The position numbers and the translations under genes were made by a program. A stretch of 64,000 nucleotides of DNA. Origin: Fumia sp045121595. GTDB taxonomy: Bacteria > Bacillota > Clostridia > Oscillospirales > Ruminococcaceae. Shown in pieces: positions 7,234 to 15,986 of the stretch. Position 1 is the stretch's first letter, and the number at the start of each line of letters is the position of its first letter. The notes under the pieces are model-generated. The model did not search any database. It was not told where the DNA came from and saw only the letters and a program-made list of their open reading frames with translations. The stretch is taken from positions 1-64,000 of the forward strand of contig JBGVGI010000069.1 in assembly GCA_045121595.1 (NCBI GenBank), written 5' to 3'.

Positions 7234-8584
7234 TTATCTCACCCTTTTTCTTTTTGAAGATAACAAAAAATACAATAAACTGAGTTAACAGCGTGAATAT
7301 CCAGGATACGTAGTAGGACATATATAAGCATTCAAGGGTGTGGAATTTTGCAAAAACAGTAAAAATCCATACAATTCTGACACCGCATACACCTAAGATA
7401 GAAATTATCATTGAAGCAATAGAAACCCCGAGGCCACGCAAAGCACCAGTCGAAACTTCCATAAGTCCGCACATAAAATACGGTACTGCGATATACAAAA
7501 GTCGTTTAACACCAAAAGCTATAGCTTCTGCGGAGTCTGTAATATAAATCGAAAGAAGTGGCTCTGCAAAAAGATAGGTAAGTCCACCAATAACAACGCC
7601 AACTATCGTTACAAGTCCCATAGAGGTCCAGACTGATTTTGCAATTCGTTTAAACTGCTTAGCACCATAATTCTGACCTGTAAAGGTAAGAATCGTATGA
7701 TAAAAAGCATTCATACATATATAAACGAAGCCTTCAATATTGCCACCTGCGGCATTTCCTGATACCGCTATGTCGCCAAAGGAGTTTATTGACGACTGAA
7801 TAATTACGTTTGATAAAGCAAAAACCGAGCCCTGAATTCCTGCAGGAAGACCAAACCTTAAAATCTTAAAGAAAAATTCCTTGTAAATTTTAAGCTCTTT
7901 TAAGAAAAGTCTTGCAGAGTCGGGTCTGCACATAAGAGAATAGATAACGAGTGCCGCAGAAACTGCCTGAGAAATAACGGTAGCAAGAGCAACACCCGCT
8001 ACGTTCATATGAAATGCAGTAACAAAAATAATGTTTAATATAACGTTTACAAAACCTGCTATAAAAAGTGATATAAGCGGACTTTTTGTGTCACCGACAC
8101 TTCTTAAAATTACCGCACAGAAGTTGTAAAGAAGATTAAATATAATACCGCCGAAATATATCTTCATATAAAGTGAGGCAAGTGGTAAAATGTTTTCGGG
8201 AGTATCCATAAGATGCAGAAAATCGTCAGAAAAAATTATACCGACAACTGTAAGCACTGCACCAAAAATAATGGCAAGAGGAACTGTAGTGTGTACAACC
8301 TTATGCACGTCATCACGATTTCCTGCCCCGTAAGCGTGGGAAACCGCAACACCTGCTCCCGTAGAAAATCCCATAAAGAGCGTTACAATAAGGTTTGTAA
8401 GAGACCCTGTCGCACCTACTGCCGCAACCGAAATACTACCGCAAAATCTTCCTACAATTACAAGGTCGGCAGCGTTGAATAAAAGCTGCAAAACACCCGA
8501 AAGCATAATCGGTATAGTATAAAATATAATTTGCGAAAGCAACGGCCCTTCAAGCACGTTGGAATTTCTCAAAAATCTTCTCAT
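7226..8584 (-). CDS. MATE family efflux transporter
   Basis: This 452-residue integral membrane protein has about 12 hydrophobic segments in two halves. The N-terminal GPLLSQIIFYTIPIMLSG and LLFNAADLVIVGRFCG segments are characteristic of MATE (MatE) transporters, which export cationic compounds using an ion gradient. Its start codon directly abuts the stop of the MBL gene, and its end overlaps the following oxidoreductase, so the three are one transcript. The substrate is unknown. Confidence 0.92.
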   Translation of the reverse strand: MRRFLRNSNVLEGPLLSQIIFYTIPIMLSGVLQLLFNAADLVIVGRFCGSISVAAVGATGSLTNLIVTLFMGFSTGAGVAVSHAYGAGNRDDVHKVVHTTVPLAIIFGAVLTVVGIIFSDDFLHLMDTPENILPLASLYMKIYFGGIIFNLLYNFCAVILRSVGDTKSPLISLFIAGFVNVILNIIFVTAFHMNVAGVALATVISQAVSAALVIYSLMCRPDSARLFLKELKIYKEFFFKILRFGLPAGIQGSVFALSNVIIQSSINSFGDIAVSGNAAGGNIEGFVYICMNAFYHTILTFTGQNYGAKQFKRIAKSVWTSMGLVTIVGVVIGGLTYLFAEPLLSIYITDSAEAIAFGVKRLLYIAVPYFMCGLMEVSTGALRGLGVSIASMIISILGVCGVRIVWIFTVFAKFHTLECLYMSYYVSWIFTLLTQFIVFFVIFKKKKGEINV

Positions 8585-9418
8585 TTAAAACTCCGTTTCC
8601 ATTCCATCAAAAGCAACAATAAAGCCTTTTTCTTCTGCAATGGGGACTAAATCATCGTACCCTGCAAGTCCGTTGTGAGAAAAATGGGTGACAACGTGGA
8701 TGGTATTATCATTTACTCTTCCCATTTTCTGAAGTTTATCACGAACGATAACGTTACCATTAAGTCCCATATGTCTTGCATTGTCCCATTCTAAAAGCAC
8801 GTTGGTGCAATCATAGGAAACAACGTCGAAAACAGTATCAATTTTCTCTAAATACTCATAGGTTTCATCGGGGAAAAGTCCCGTATCATTGGCATAAAGC
8901 AAAGCTTTACCGTCTTTTTCAATCATATAAATAACGGGTTCTTTTGTAGAATGGTCAGCTTTTAAAGGAGTTATCTTATATCCGTCAACTTCAAACGGGA
9001 CAAATTCCTTAATCTCGTTTAAGATAAGCTTACCCTCTTTTATAAGATACTCGGTATATTCACTCTTTTCATACAAAGTATCAATAGTTTCTTTCATACC
9101 ATACATCACAAAGGGCTTTTCTTCCTTCATATGTGCCACTCCACCTACTCTGCAGAAAAGTTCATTCGGAAAAAGGTGGTCAAAATGAGGATGTGTAACG
9201 ATACAAGCCGACAGTTTACAAAGCTTTATATCTTCATTTATAGTATGCATCATCGTGTCGGGACAAAAATCTATCAGTATTTTTCCGTCAACAATTGATT
9301 GTGAACGTGTTCTTATATTTCTCCCTTTGTGCTTTCTTGCGTATTCGCAGACGTCACATTCACAAAAAGGAGCAGGTACAGCTTCAGCAGCTGCCGTTCC
9401 TAAAAATTTAATTTTCAT
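8585..9418 (-). CDS. MBL-fold metallo-hydrolase, PhnP-like
   Basis: The protein has 277 residues. It begins MKIKFLGTAAAEAVPAPFC followed by a CxCDVC cysteine group, as in PhnP-type phosphodiesterases. The metal site is THPHFDHLF (HxHxDH, about residue 75-80), with later ligands in KADHST and THFSHNGL. PhnP cleaves cyclic ribose phosphates and related MBL enzymes cleave other phosphodiesters; the real substrate is unknown. It is first in an operon with a MATE exporter and an oxidoreductase. GAGGTGATATT precedes the ATG. Confidence 0.85.
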   Translation of the reverse strand: MKIKFLGTAAAEAVPAPFCECDVCEYARKHKGRNIRTRSQSIVDGKILIDFCPDTMMHTINEDIKLCKLSACIVTHPHFDHLFPNELFCRVGGVAHMKEEKPFVMYGMKETIDTLYEKSEYTEYLIKEGKLILNEIKEFVPFEVDGYKITPLKADHSTKEPVIYMIEKDGKALLYANDTGLFPDETYEYLEKIDTVFDVVSYDCTNVLLEWDNARHMGLNGNVIVRDKLQKMGRVNDNTIHVVTHFSHNGLAGYDDLVPIAEEKGFIVAFDGMETEF

Positions 9419-9436
9419 AATATCACCTCTCTATAC

Positions 9437-9464
9437 ATTGTACCACCTTTAAAATAAAATGCAA
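9437..9464 (-). promoter_or_regulatory. Promoter of the MBL-MATE-oxidoreductase operon
   Basis: TTGCAT, 16 bases, TACAAT, reading leftward, about 20 bases before the start. Confidence 0.6.
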
Positions 9465-9465
9465 C

Positions 9466-9495
9466 AAAAAAATCCGTCAAAAGACGGATTTTTTT
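9466..9495 (-). terminator. Terminator of the sialidase/TIM-barrel hydrolase operon
   Basis: AATCCGTC and GACGGATT pair around AAAA with flanking A- and T-runs. Confidence 0.85.
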
Positions 9496-9511
9496 AAATT
9501 ATCTTTATTCC

Positions 9512-11128
9512 CTATATATGGCCTCTGTTTTCGATAATATTTTTTCTTATATATGGTGCAAGAAAGCTATGTGCTTTTTCACCGTGATATATACGAGTAA
9601 GCTGACCATATATTTCATCAGTCTGTTCATTGGCAAAGCCCGAATTCTTAAATAATTCGTAATCACCGAATGCTCTTATCCACAAGATTTTATAGCGCCA
9701 ATTTTTCTTAATTTCATCAGGTAACTGCTTATCAAAATCATAAAACATATTTTTAACGGTTTCGATTATTTCGGGATTATTAAATCTGATTTCCGCAATA
9801 GGGATTTGCTCACCGGACGGATAATCATTTCTTTTGCCGTCCGCTTCATATCGGCCTCTGTGCAAGGTAATCTCAAGCATCTTAATAAGACGCGTCAAGT
9901 CCTCCGCATATTTTTCGCCGAAATAAAACAAGCAATATTCGCGTAAAATATCATCAACGTTCAAATTAGGATTTCTGAACAATTCAAGAGATATGATCTT
10001 GTTTATATCATCAAATATTCCTTCGGAATATATTACTCCGCCTTCGCAGAATTTTCCTGATTTGTCAAACTGCTTTTTAAGTGCTTCAGGAAGAGGATTC
10101 GCCCCGAATCCACCCCATGGAGTAGCTCCTTGCATACTGACTTCAGGGAATGATAACAGTGGTGCGTTGAATTCGTTTACACGGGTTGGAATTTCTCTGC
10201 ATATATCAACCATTATGTAATCAAACCATATACCGTCTTTTTCACAGGCATCTATAAATGCATTCCACTCACCGTCAGTAAACATATCAAAAAACCACGC
10301 GGAAGCAATAATCTTTATATCCGGAAACATTTTCTTCGCAACAAAAGCGAGTTCTTTTGATAATTTATAATATCCGTTTCCGCCCCACGGATAGCAGTCT
10401 TCACAAGTGCATCCGCCCTGGTCATATGGCCACAGGCTGAAATAGTCAAGACCAATATCGGAAAATTCGGACAACAATTCAGACACACTGTTTATTAACA
10501 TTTCTCTGCCTGCTTCTTTAGACGGGCATAACTCGGTATAAAAATAGCCGCAAAGTTTAGCTTTATATAATTTGTTGTCAAGGGAATTTTGCGCAAGACA
10601 GTCATTTTCACCGATATCATAATATTCATTTGCAACTCTTAAAAGTGCAGTTTTCATACCAAGACTTTTGGCCTTTTTGAATATTACTTTCATTTTGTGT
10701 ATCATTTCTTTGGCTTTAGCATCATTCAATGACTGAAAATGGTGCATATCAAACCAGAGCTGAATTACAGACTGCCCCCATAACGCAAGTGATTCCAGAT
10801 ATTCGCACACTTCTTCTACAGGTGCAGCATGATAATAATTATAAAAATGATTCGCAAAATATGTACCGCGTATCTCATTTTCAAAATGACATTTAAAGCC
10901 ATCAAGTTCGGATAAATCGCTTCTGAGAATTTTTCCGACTGCCGCATTGAAAGCTACAGGTGTTTCTCCGAAAACCTTTATAGTACCATTACATACTTCT
11001 GTTCTGTAATCATCACCGATGCTTTTCTCATACAAAAACTCAACGTTGACATCAGTTTTGCAATATTTATGGAGTAAATATTTTGCTCCTTCAGTTTCAT
11101 TTAATATATCCGAATATCTTTGTTCCAT
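9512..11128 (-). CDS. GH20/GH84-like TIM-barrel glycoside hydrolase, substrate unassigned
   Basis: The protein has 538 residues and no signal peptide. An N-terminal alpha/beta region (about 1-80) precedes a TIM barrel, the layout of hexosaminidase-like families. Barrel segments include DYFSLWPYDQGGCTCEDC and IIASAWFFDMFTDGEW, with acidic residues at strand ends, but I cannot place the catalytic pair with certainty. It is downstream of a sialidase and an AraC regulator in one operon, so it probably acts on the same glycan. The ATG at 11128 is chosen because AAGGGGAAA lies upstream; a longer frame would overlap the sialidase end. It could also be a non-hydrolytic relative. Confidence 0.6.
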   Translation of the reverse strand: MEQRYSDILNETEGAKYLLHKYCKTDVNVEFLYEKSIGDDYRTEVCNGTIKVFGETPVAFNAAVGKILRSDLSELDGFKCHFENEIRGTYFANHFYNYYHAAPVEEVCEYLESLALWGQSVIQLWFDMHHFQSLNDAKAKEMIHKMKVIFKKAKSLGMKTALLRVANEYYDIGENDCLAQNSLDNKLYKAKLCGYFYTELCPSKEAGREMLINSVSELLSEFSDIGLDYFSLWPYDQGGCTCEDCYPWGGNGYYKLSKELAFVAKKMFPDIKIIASAWFFDMFTDGEWNAFIDACEKDGIWFDYIMVDICREIPTRVNEFNAPLLSFPEVSMQGATPWGGFGANPLPEALKKQFDKSGKFCEGGVIYSEGIFDDINKIISLELFRNPNLNVDDILREYCLFYFGEKYAEDLTRLIKMLEITLHRGRYEADGKRNDYPSGEQIPIAEIRFNNPEIIETVKNMFYDFDKQLPDEIKKNWRYKILWIRAFGDYELFKNSGFANEQTDEIYGQLTRIYHGEKAHSFLAPYIRKNIIENRGHI

Positions 11129-11157
11129 AGTTTTCCCCTTATTTAAGTGTAAACTGA

Positions 11158-12291
11158 TTATCCCCATTTTATTGTAGACATATCCACAGAATCGAGTTCG
11201 TCGAGACGAATTTTACGGATTCTGAGTCTGTTAAGATTAGCACCATCTTCAACAGAACCTGCACAGTATGCTAAAAGTAATGCGTTGTCTTTTGTTTCAA
11301 AAATCGCAACGTAGCAATAGCCACTTCTCTTGTCGGTTTCAATCGGGATAGGCTTTTTAAAGCTTTCTACCTCATCGTCGCTTGTGGAAATTACAAGCGG
11401 ACTTCTTCCCGCAATCCATGCACCCTCGATAACCTCGTAAGGAGAGCCGTTAAAGTTTGCAACGGGGTTCCATACAAGGGCAATTCTTCCGTCTGTAAGA
11501 CGTCTTGAAGAAAGCGGTGAACAAGCACTTGTGAAGATAGAAGCGCCGGTTTCCGTCCAGGTTTTACCATCATCGGAAGAAAAGCATTCATACTGTCTTC
11601 CTGAGTTTGTTCTTATGTAACACCAGAGTCTGCCGTCTTTGAGTTCGATAATGCCAGGCTCGTTAACTCCCGTTGTAAAACCTCTTGAATAGGGCACTGT
11701 AATATCTTCGGCAAGTGTGCACCAGCTGTATCCGTCGTCATCGGATGCAAAGAAACAAAGAGTGCCCGGCTGATATTTAGCAAAAATCTGATTACCTTCT
11801 TCATCAAACTTAAACTCTGCTTCATGAAACGCTGCGGGAGCTATAATTCTTCCGCTATTTGTGCGGATAATTCTGTCGTTATTTACAACGAAATAGCCTT
11901 TTTCATTGGTGTATACAATAGGTTTTGAGAAGGTTTTGCCCTCGTCGGAAGAACGGGAAATATATCCGATACAATCCTCTCTTTTTTTAGCTAAAAAGAA
12001 AAGACCGATATCTCCGTTTGCCATTCTTAAAAAAGAAACAGACATAATATTTTCAGCCTGAAGTTCAGCTTGTGTAAAAATCGGGAAAATATCCCCAAAG
12101 GTTTCACCGTTATCTTCGGAAATACATCCGTAAATATCGGAAGGGTCGTGGTCTTCGCCCACTCCCGCACCTTTAAAACGCGAATAAGCAAACAAAATTC
12201 TGCCGTCTTTCAGATAAATGAAAGAGCCCTCACTGTTTCTGGGGTTTGAGCCTTTAACGGGAGCGAAATCCTTTATAATTTTACCTATCAT
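11158..12291 (-). CDS. Sialidase-like (BNR/Asp-box) exo-glycosidase
   Basis: This 377-residue protein is predicted to be a six-bladed beta-propeller. Asp-box motifs recur: SEDNGETF, SSDEGKTF, SDDDGYSW and SSDDGKTW. Arg residues in GRILFAYSR and NDRIIRTNSGR are possible carboxylate-binding positions. There is no signal peptide, so unlike most sialidases it appears cytoplasmic. Its ATG overlaps the stop of the upstream AraC gene (TTATGATAG), giving translational coupling. Related propellers act on other acidic or deoxy sugars, so sialic acid is only a likely substrate. Confidence 0.8.
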   Translation of the reverse strand: MIGKIIKDFAPVKGSNPRNSEGSFIYLKDGRILFAYSRFKGAGVGEDHDPSDIYGCISEDNGETFGDIFPIFTQAELQAENIMSVSFLRMANGDIGLFFLAKKREDCIGYISRSSDEGKTFSKPIVYTNEKGYFVVNNDRIIRTNSGRIIAPAAFHEAEFKFDEEGNQIFAKYQPGTLCFFASDDDGYSWCTLAEDITVPYSRGFTTGVNEPGIIELKDGRLWCYIRTNSGRQYECFSSDDGKTWTETGASIFTSACSPLSSRRLTDGRIALVWNPVANFNGSPYEVIEGAWIAGRSPLVISTSDDEVESFKKPIPIETDKRSGYCYVAIFETKDNALLLAYCAGSVEDGANLNRLRIRKIRLDELDSVDMSTIKWG

Positions 12292-13001
12292 AATAACTCT
12301 CCTCTTTTGTTATCTTCTTTTATTCTTCGCCTTAACTCCGAAAGAGTCAAGCCGTAATGTTGCTTGATTATTCTTGAAATCTGTCTTTCCGAATAACTCG
12401 TAGCCTTTGCGATATCCGAAAGGGTGAATTTAGGGATATTTATAAGATTATCAATTACCACAAGAATATTTTCGTGACAGTCATTGACAAAAACTATATC
12501 GTCCATTATCGCTTTAAAGACACAGGATATTATCTTAGAAGCTGTTGCCTTTAATTTACAGATACCGTGAAAACTTGCATACAGCTTTGTATCGGAGAAA
12601 AGAAGCACTTCTTCAATCGAAACGTCGGGCATATTAAAAGGATTAAGCGACGTACGTTCAAGTTCTCTTGTCACCTTTTCGTAAAAATGAAGCTTATTTT
12701 CAATTTTCGTGATAGTGAAAGCAATAGCTTTCGTAGAATTAGGATTTCTATCAAAAACACCCATTGTGTTGTGTGACACGTAAGGCGGAATAATCACAAA
12801 CTCACCTTTTTTGAAAGAAACCTTCTTTTTATCGAATTTATATTCACACAGGTCGTTATCAAACGCATGAAGCTCGTAATAATTATGTCTGTGCCACTCG
12901 GGAGAACCCTTCGAGGCTTCTTTTTCCATATTTTCTATCCCGAAAAAAGTTATCTTCATATCACCGTATTCAAACGAAATACTGTCCACAAAACTGTTCA
13001 A
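12288..13001 (-). CDS. AraC-family regulator lacking the second helix-turn-helix
   Basis: This protein has 237 residues from the TTG chosen here, which follows GAAGGTGAT. An ATG seven codons upstream has no ribosome site and overlaps a -10-like hexamer. The N-terminal cupin region contains WHRHNYYELHAF and FVIIPPYVSHN. The DNA-binding part begins FTLSDIAKATSYSERQISRI, continues QHYGLTLSELRRRIKED, and then stops. The second helix-turn-helix, normally about 45 more residues, is absent. The stop is formed by the ribosome site and start of the sialidase gene, so the truncation is built into the operon. It may regulate its own operon or bind DNA only as a dimer. Confidence 0.8.
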   Translation of the reverse strand: MNSFVDSISFEYGDMKITFFGIENMEKEASKGSPEWHRHNYYELHAFDNDLCEYKFDKKKVSFKKGEFVIIPPYVSHNTMGVFDRNPNSTKAIAFTITKIENKLHFYEKVTRELERTSLNPFNMPDVSIEEVLLFSDTKLYASFHGICKLKATASKIISCVFKAIMDDIVFVNDCHENILVVIDNLINIPKFTLSDIAKATSYSERQISRIIKQHYGLTLSELRRRIKEDNKRGELL

Positions 13002-13017
13002 ATATATCACCTTCTTT

Positions 13018-13045
13018 ATCATACCATTTTAAAGTGAAAAGTCAA
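13018..13045 (-). promoter_or_regulatory. Promoter of the AraC/sialidase operon
   Basis: TTGACT, 16 bases, TATGAT, reading leftward. The predicted transcript start is only about 10 bases before the TTG codon, so the leader is very short. The spacing is slightly uncomfortable and the assignment is tentative. Confidence 0.45.
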
Positions 13046-13048
13046 TAT

Positions 13049-13087
13049 AAAATGAGGACATATTTAAAAAAATATGTCCTCATTTTT
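13049..13087 (-). terminator. Terminator overlapping the end of the SGNH gene
   Basis: AATGAGGACATATTT pairs with AAATATGTCCTCATT. The stop codon of the SGNH esterase gene lies inside this hairpin, so its last codons form one arm. Confidence 0.85.
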
Positions 13088-13804
13088 ATTTATTGACAAA
13101 ATAATCTTATTTGTTTTTTCAACGTCAAAATCCCTGAATTTACATTCGCGGACGTTTTTGCCCGAAAGTGCTTTAAGCCAGGTAACAGCCGCAGTAAATC
13201 TTCCGTAATCGAGAGTAAGATGGTATCCGTCACGGTTAAGGGACAAGCCACCGTTTTTGTAGTCAAATTCGCTTATATTCTCCCTTACGTACTGCACTGC
13301 CTCTCCTGCGCGTATGATATCAAGACCGTACTCGTTGTGAATTTTTTCGTTTGCAGAAACTATAGCATCCGCCATCTTTTTCTGGTCGTTTTCATAAAAG
13401 ACAAAATCGCAATGATCCGAATCAATCTCGTATGCCCAGGTTTCATGAAAAACAATTTTTGCCGAAGGGCATTTTTCTTTAACGTATGCTATCAGGTTAT
13501 CGAGATACGGTTTGAAAGTTTCGGGCATTCCACTATAGGAACTGCATTGTTGCAAGGTGACAACGTCCCATTTTTCAAGGCCGAGTGCTTCTTTGATACC
13601 GATTTTTCTTTCGGCTTCGCCACCGTTTATCTCGTAATCGTAATCCTCGTTATCCTCAATAATATTGGTCCAGTGGGTTTCGAGATTTGCTCCGCCTATA
13701 TAAAGATTTGCAAGTTCAATCTCAAAATCATTGATATCTGCAAGTTCTTTAAGCCATTTGTGCGCATCCTGTGAAAAACTGTTTCCTATTGATAAAACTT
13801 TCAT
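13064..13804 (-). CDS. DUF4886-type SGNH hydrolase (probable carbohydrate esterase)
   Basis: The protein has 246 residues. The block I motif is LSIGNSFSQDAHKWL with the nucleophile Ser in GNS, followed by LYIGGANLETHW, the block V-like DGYHLTLDYG with the catalytic Asp/His, and VVTLQQCS. This order matches DUF4886 SGNH proteins, which are found with rhamnosidases and other plant-polysaccharide enzymes and probably remove acetyl groups. There is no signal peptide. It is the last gene of the permease-rhamnosidase-esterase operon, directly abutting the rhamnosidase stop. Confidence 0.82.
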   Translation of the reverse strand: MKVLSIGNSFSQDAHKWLKELADINDFEIELANLYIGGANLETHWTNIIEDNEDYDYEINGGEAERKIGIKEALGLEKWDVVTLQQCSSYSGMPETFKPYLDNLIAYVKEKCPSAKIVFHETWAYEIDSDHCDFVFYENDQKKMADAIVSANEKIHNEYGLDIIRAGEAVQYVRENISEFDYKNGGLSLNRDGYHLTLDYGRFTAAVTWLKALSGKNVRECKFRDFDVEKTNKIILSINKNEDIFF

Positions 13805-15985
13805 TTAAAAGTCCTCCTTTATACTGTAACTACCCGCCGATACATATTTTTCTTTGCCGTTTATTATTATTTTAGCATCAGAAGGCACTTCAATTTCATA
13901 AAAAATACCATTGTCCTTATACTGCCATTTGGAGTGTACAAGTCCGTACTTTGTTTCATAGGTAGCTTCCAAAAATTCAAGCCTTTTATCGGGATGAGGC
14001 GCAATAACAAGTTTTTCGAAACCTGCGCTGTCGTCTGCCTGTTTTATTCCCGCTGCAACCTCGTAAATCCAGTCGGCAACCGCACCGTAAGCGTAATGGT
14101 TAAAGGAATTCATCTTAGGCGACCACATCTCACCATTTTCGTCGATACTGTCCCAGTGCTCCCACATCGTTGTAGCACCGAGATTCACCTGATTAAGCCA
14201 GGACGGGTACCTTTCCTGCAACAAAAGTGTATAGGCAAGTTCGGTTTCCCCGTTTTCGCTGAGAGCGTGAAGAATATGAGGTGTTCCGACAAAACCTGTT
14301 GAAAGCCTGTCACCCTTTGTGTGAATTTTTTCCGCCAGAAGTTTCACGGTTTTCTCAGGGTTTGGAGTAAGTCCGAATCTCAAAGCAAGTACGAATTCAG
14401 TCTGAGTTTCATAAGTGGGAAAATCTTTCTGAAATCTTTCTTTTACTTTTCTGAAAAGCTCAAGATACTCTTTGTTATCTTTACCGAGTACTTTTAACGC
14501 CTTTGCAACGATAGAGATATCATAAGCATAAAATGCCGCCTGTAAAAAGTCAAAACGCGTCGCACCGTTATAAGCAGGGCCCACATAATCCGCATCTCTA
14601 CCTTCTTTACTGTCGGTATCGGTCGCAAGCCAGTCACCGAACTGATAAAGCTTTTTACCACCACGCCAGGTGTACTCGTGCTCACTGTCATTTTTTATAG
14701 CTTCGATATGCGAAACCATCATATCAAGCATTTCGTTAAGAAAATCTTTATCACCGTATGTAAGATATATCTGCCAGGGAACAATAACCGCCGCATCCGA
14801 CCAGGCTGCTGCAATTTCGGGGTTGTTGCCCGGTATCATAAAACCAACGGAGCCAAACTCCTTGCGCGCAACGTCCATATCGTAAAGCCATTTTTTGAAA
14901 AACTTATATACGTCAAAGTTATATCCCGCCGTTTTGCAGAAAACCTGTGCGTCTCCCGTCCAGCCACGACGTTCATCACGCTGTGGGCAGTCGGTGGGGA
15001 TATCAAGGAAATTTGAACGTTGTCCCCACAGAATGTTTGAAAAAAGCTGATTAAGTTTCGGATTTGAGGTAACAATATTACCCGTTTTACGAAGCTTTGA
15101 ATAAACAGCCACCGACTCGAAAGTATCCTCTGTCAGAGATGCACTTTCAGGGAACTCGTCAATTCTTATATATCTGTATCCGTAAAACGTACACTGCGGT
15201 TTGAATTCCTGATACCCATCACGGCAAGTATAATCGTAAAGACATTTTGCCGAGCGGTAATTTTCGTTATAAAAATTGCCGTCTTTGTCTAAAACTTCCG
15301 CAAAAGACAGAGAAACCTTTTCGCCTTCTTTTGCCGTAATCTTAAGTTTCGGATAGCCCACAAGATTCTGCCCGAAGTCTATTACACGCTCACCTTTTGG
15401 AGTTGTAAAAATCGAAACGGGTTTAAAAACTTCCTGCTCTTCAACCGTTTCACCCTCCTGTGGGATGAGGTTATCGGTTTTGCCGTCCTCGTTCACAATA
15501 ACGGGAATCAAGTCAGATACAGTTTTTCTCGCATCATAGATTTCACCGTCATAAATATCCGAAAAAAGGAGTGCGCTCTCACCAGACATCCAGCTTTCAT
15601 CGGTTTTTATTACCACAGTTTCATCATCAAAACTAAGCCTAAGCTCTGCGATAATTTCGGGAGTCCAGTCACCTTTACGCGAAACTATTCTACCTGCATA
15701 CCAACCCGCCGAAACAGTTACCAAAATCTCATTCTCACCATCTTTAATCATATCAGTAACGTCATATTCCTGATACTGATGGCGGTATTTGTACTCAGTA
15801 AAACCGGGAGCCATAATAAAGCTCCCGATTCTTTCCTTATTAAGTATAGCCACATAAACCCCTTTTGCAGTAATGCAAAGAGTAGCTTTTAAAGGCTTTC
15901 CACTATCAAACCTTTTTACAAAAACAGGGCATTTTCCTGATTTTTCAACATTTTTTGCTCTTATCCAGAGTGAGTCTTTTATCAT
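13805..15985 (-). CDS. Alpha-L-rhamnosidase, GH78
   Basis: The protein has 726 residues from the ATG chosen here. It has N-terminal beta-sandwich domains (about 1-260), then a GH78 (alpha/alpha)6 barrel with the family signature PTDCPQRDERRGWTGDAQ near residue 340, which carries catalytic acidic residues, and a C-terminal beta domain. GH78 releases L-rhamnose from plant glycans and glycosides. There is no signal peptide, so it probably acts on imported oligosaccharides. Its start lies one base after the permease stop, with a ribosome site inside the permease's last codons, so the genes are coupled. Confidence 0.92.
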   Translation of the reverse strand: MIKDSLWIRAKNVEKSGKCPVFVKRFDSGKPLKATLCITAKGVYVAILNKERIGSFIMAPGFTEYKYRHQYQEYDVTDMIKDGENEILVTVSAGWYAGRIVSRKGDWTPEIIAELRLSFDDETVVIKTDESWMSGESALLFSDIYDGEIYDARKTVSDLIPVIVNEDGKTDNLIPQEGETVEEQEVFKPVSIFTTPKGERVIDFGQNLVGYPKLKITAKEGEKVSLSFAEVLDKDGNFYNENYRSAKCLYDYTCRDGYQEFKPQCTFYGYRYIRIDEFPESASLTEDTFESVAVYSKLRKTGNIVTSNPKLNQLFSNILWGQRSNFLDIPTDCPQRDERRGWTGDAQVFCKTAGYNFDVYKFFKKWLYDMDVARKEFGSVGFMIPGNNPEIAAAWSDAAVIVPWQIYLTYGDKDFLNEMLDMMVSHIEAIKNDSEHEYTWRGGKKLYQFGDWLATDTDSKEGRDADYVGPAYNGATRFDFLQAAFYAYDISIVAKALKVLGKDNKEYLELFRKVKERFQKDFPTYETQTEFVLALRFGLTPNPEKTVKLLAEKIHTKGDRLSTGFVGTPHILHALSENGETELAYTLLLQERYPSWLNQVNLGATTMWEHWDSIDENGEMWSPKMNSFNHYAYGAVADWIYEVAAGIKQADDSAGFEKLVIAPHPDKRLEFLEATYETKYGLVHSKWQYKDNGIFYEIEVPSDAKIIINGKEKYVSAGSYSIKEDF

Positions 15986-15986
15986 T

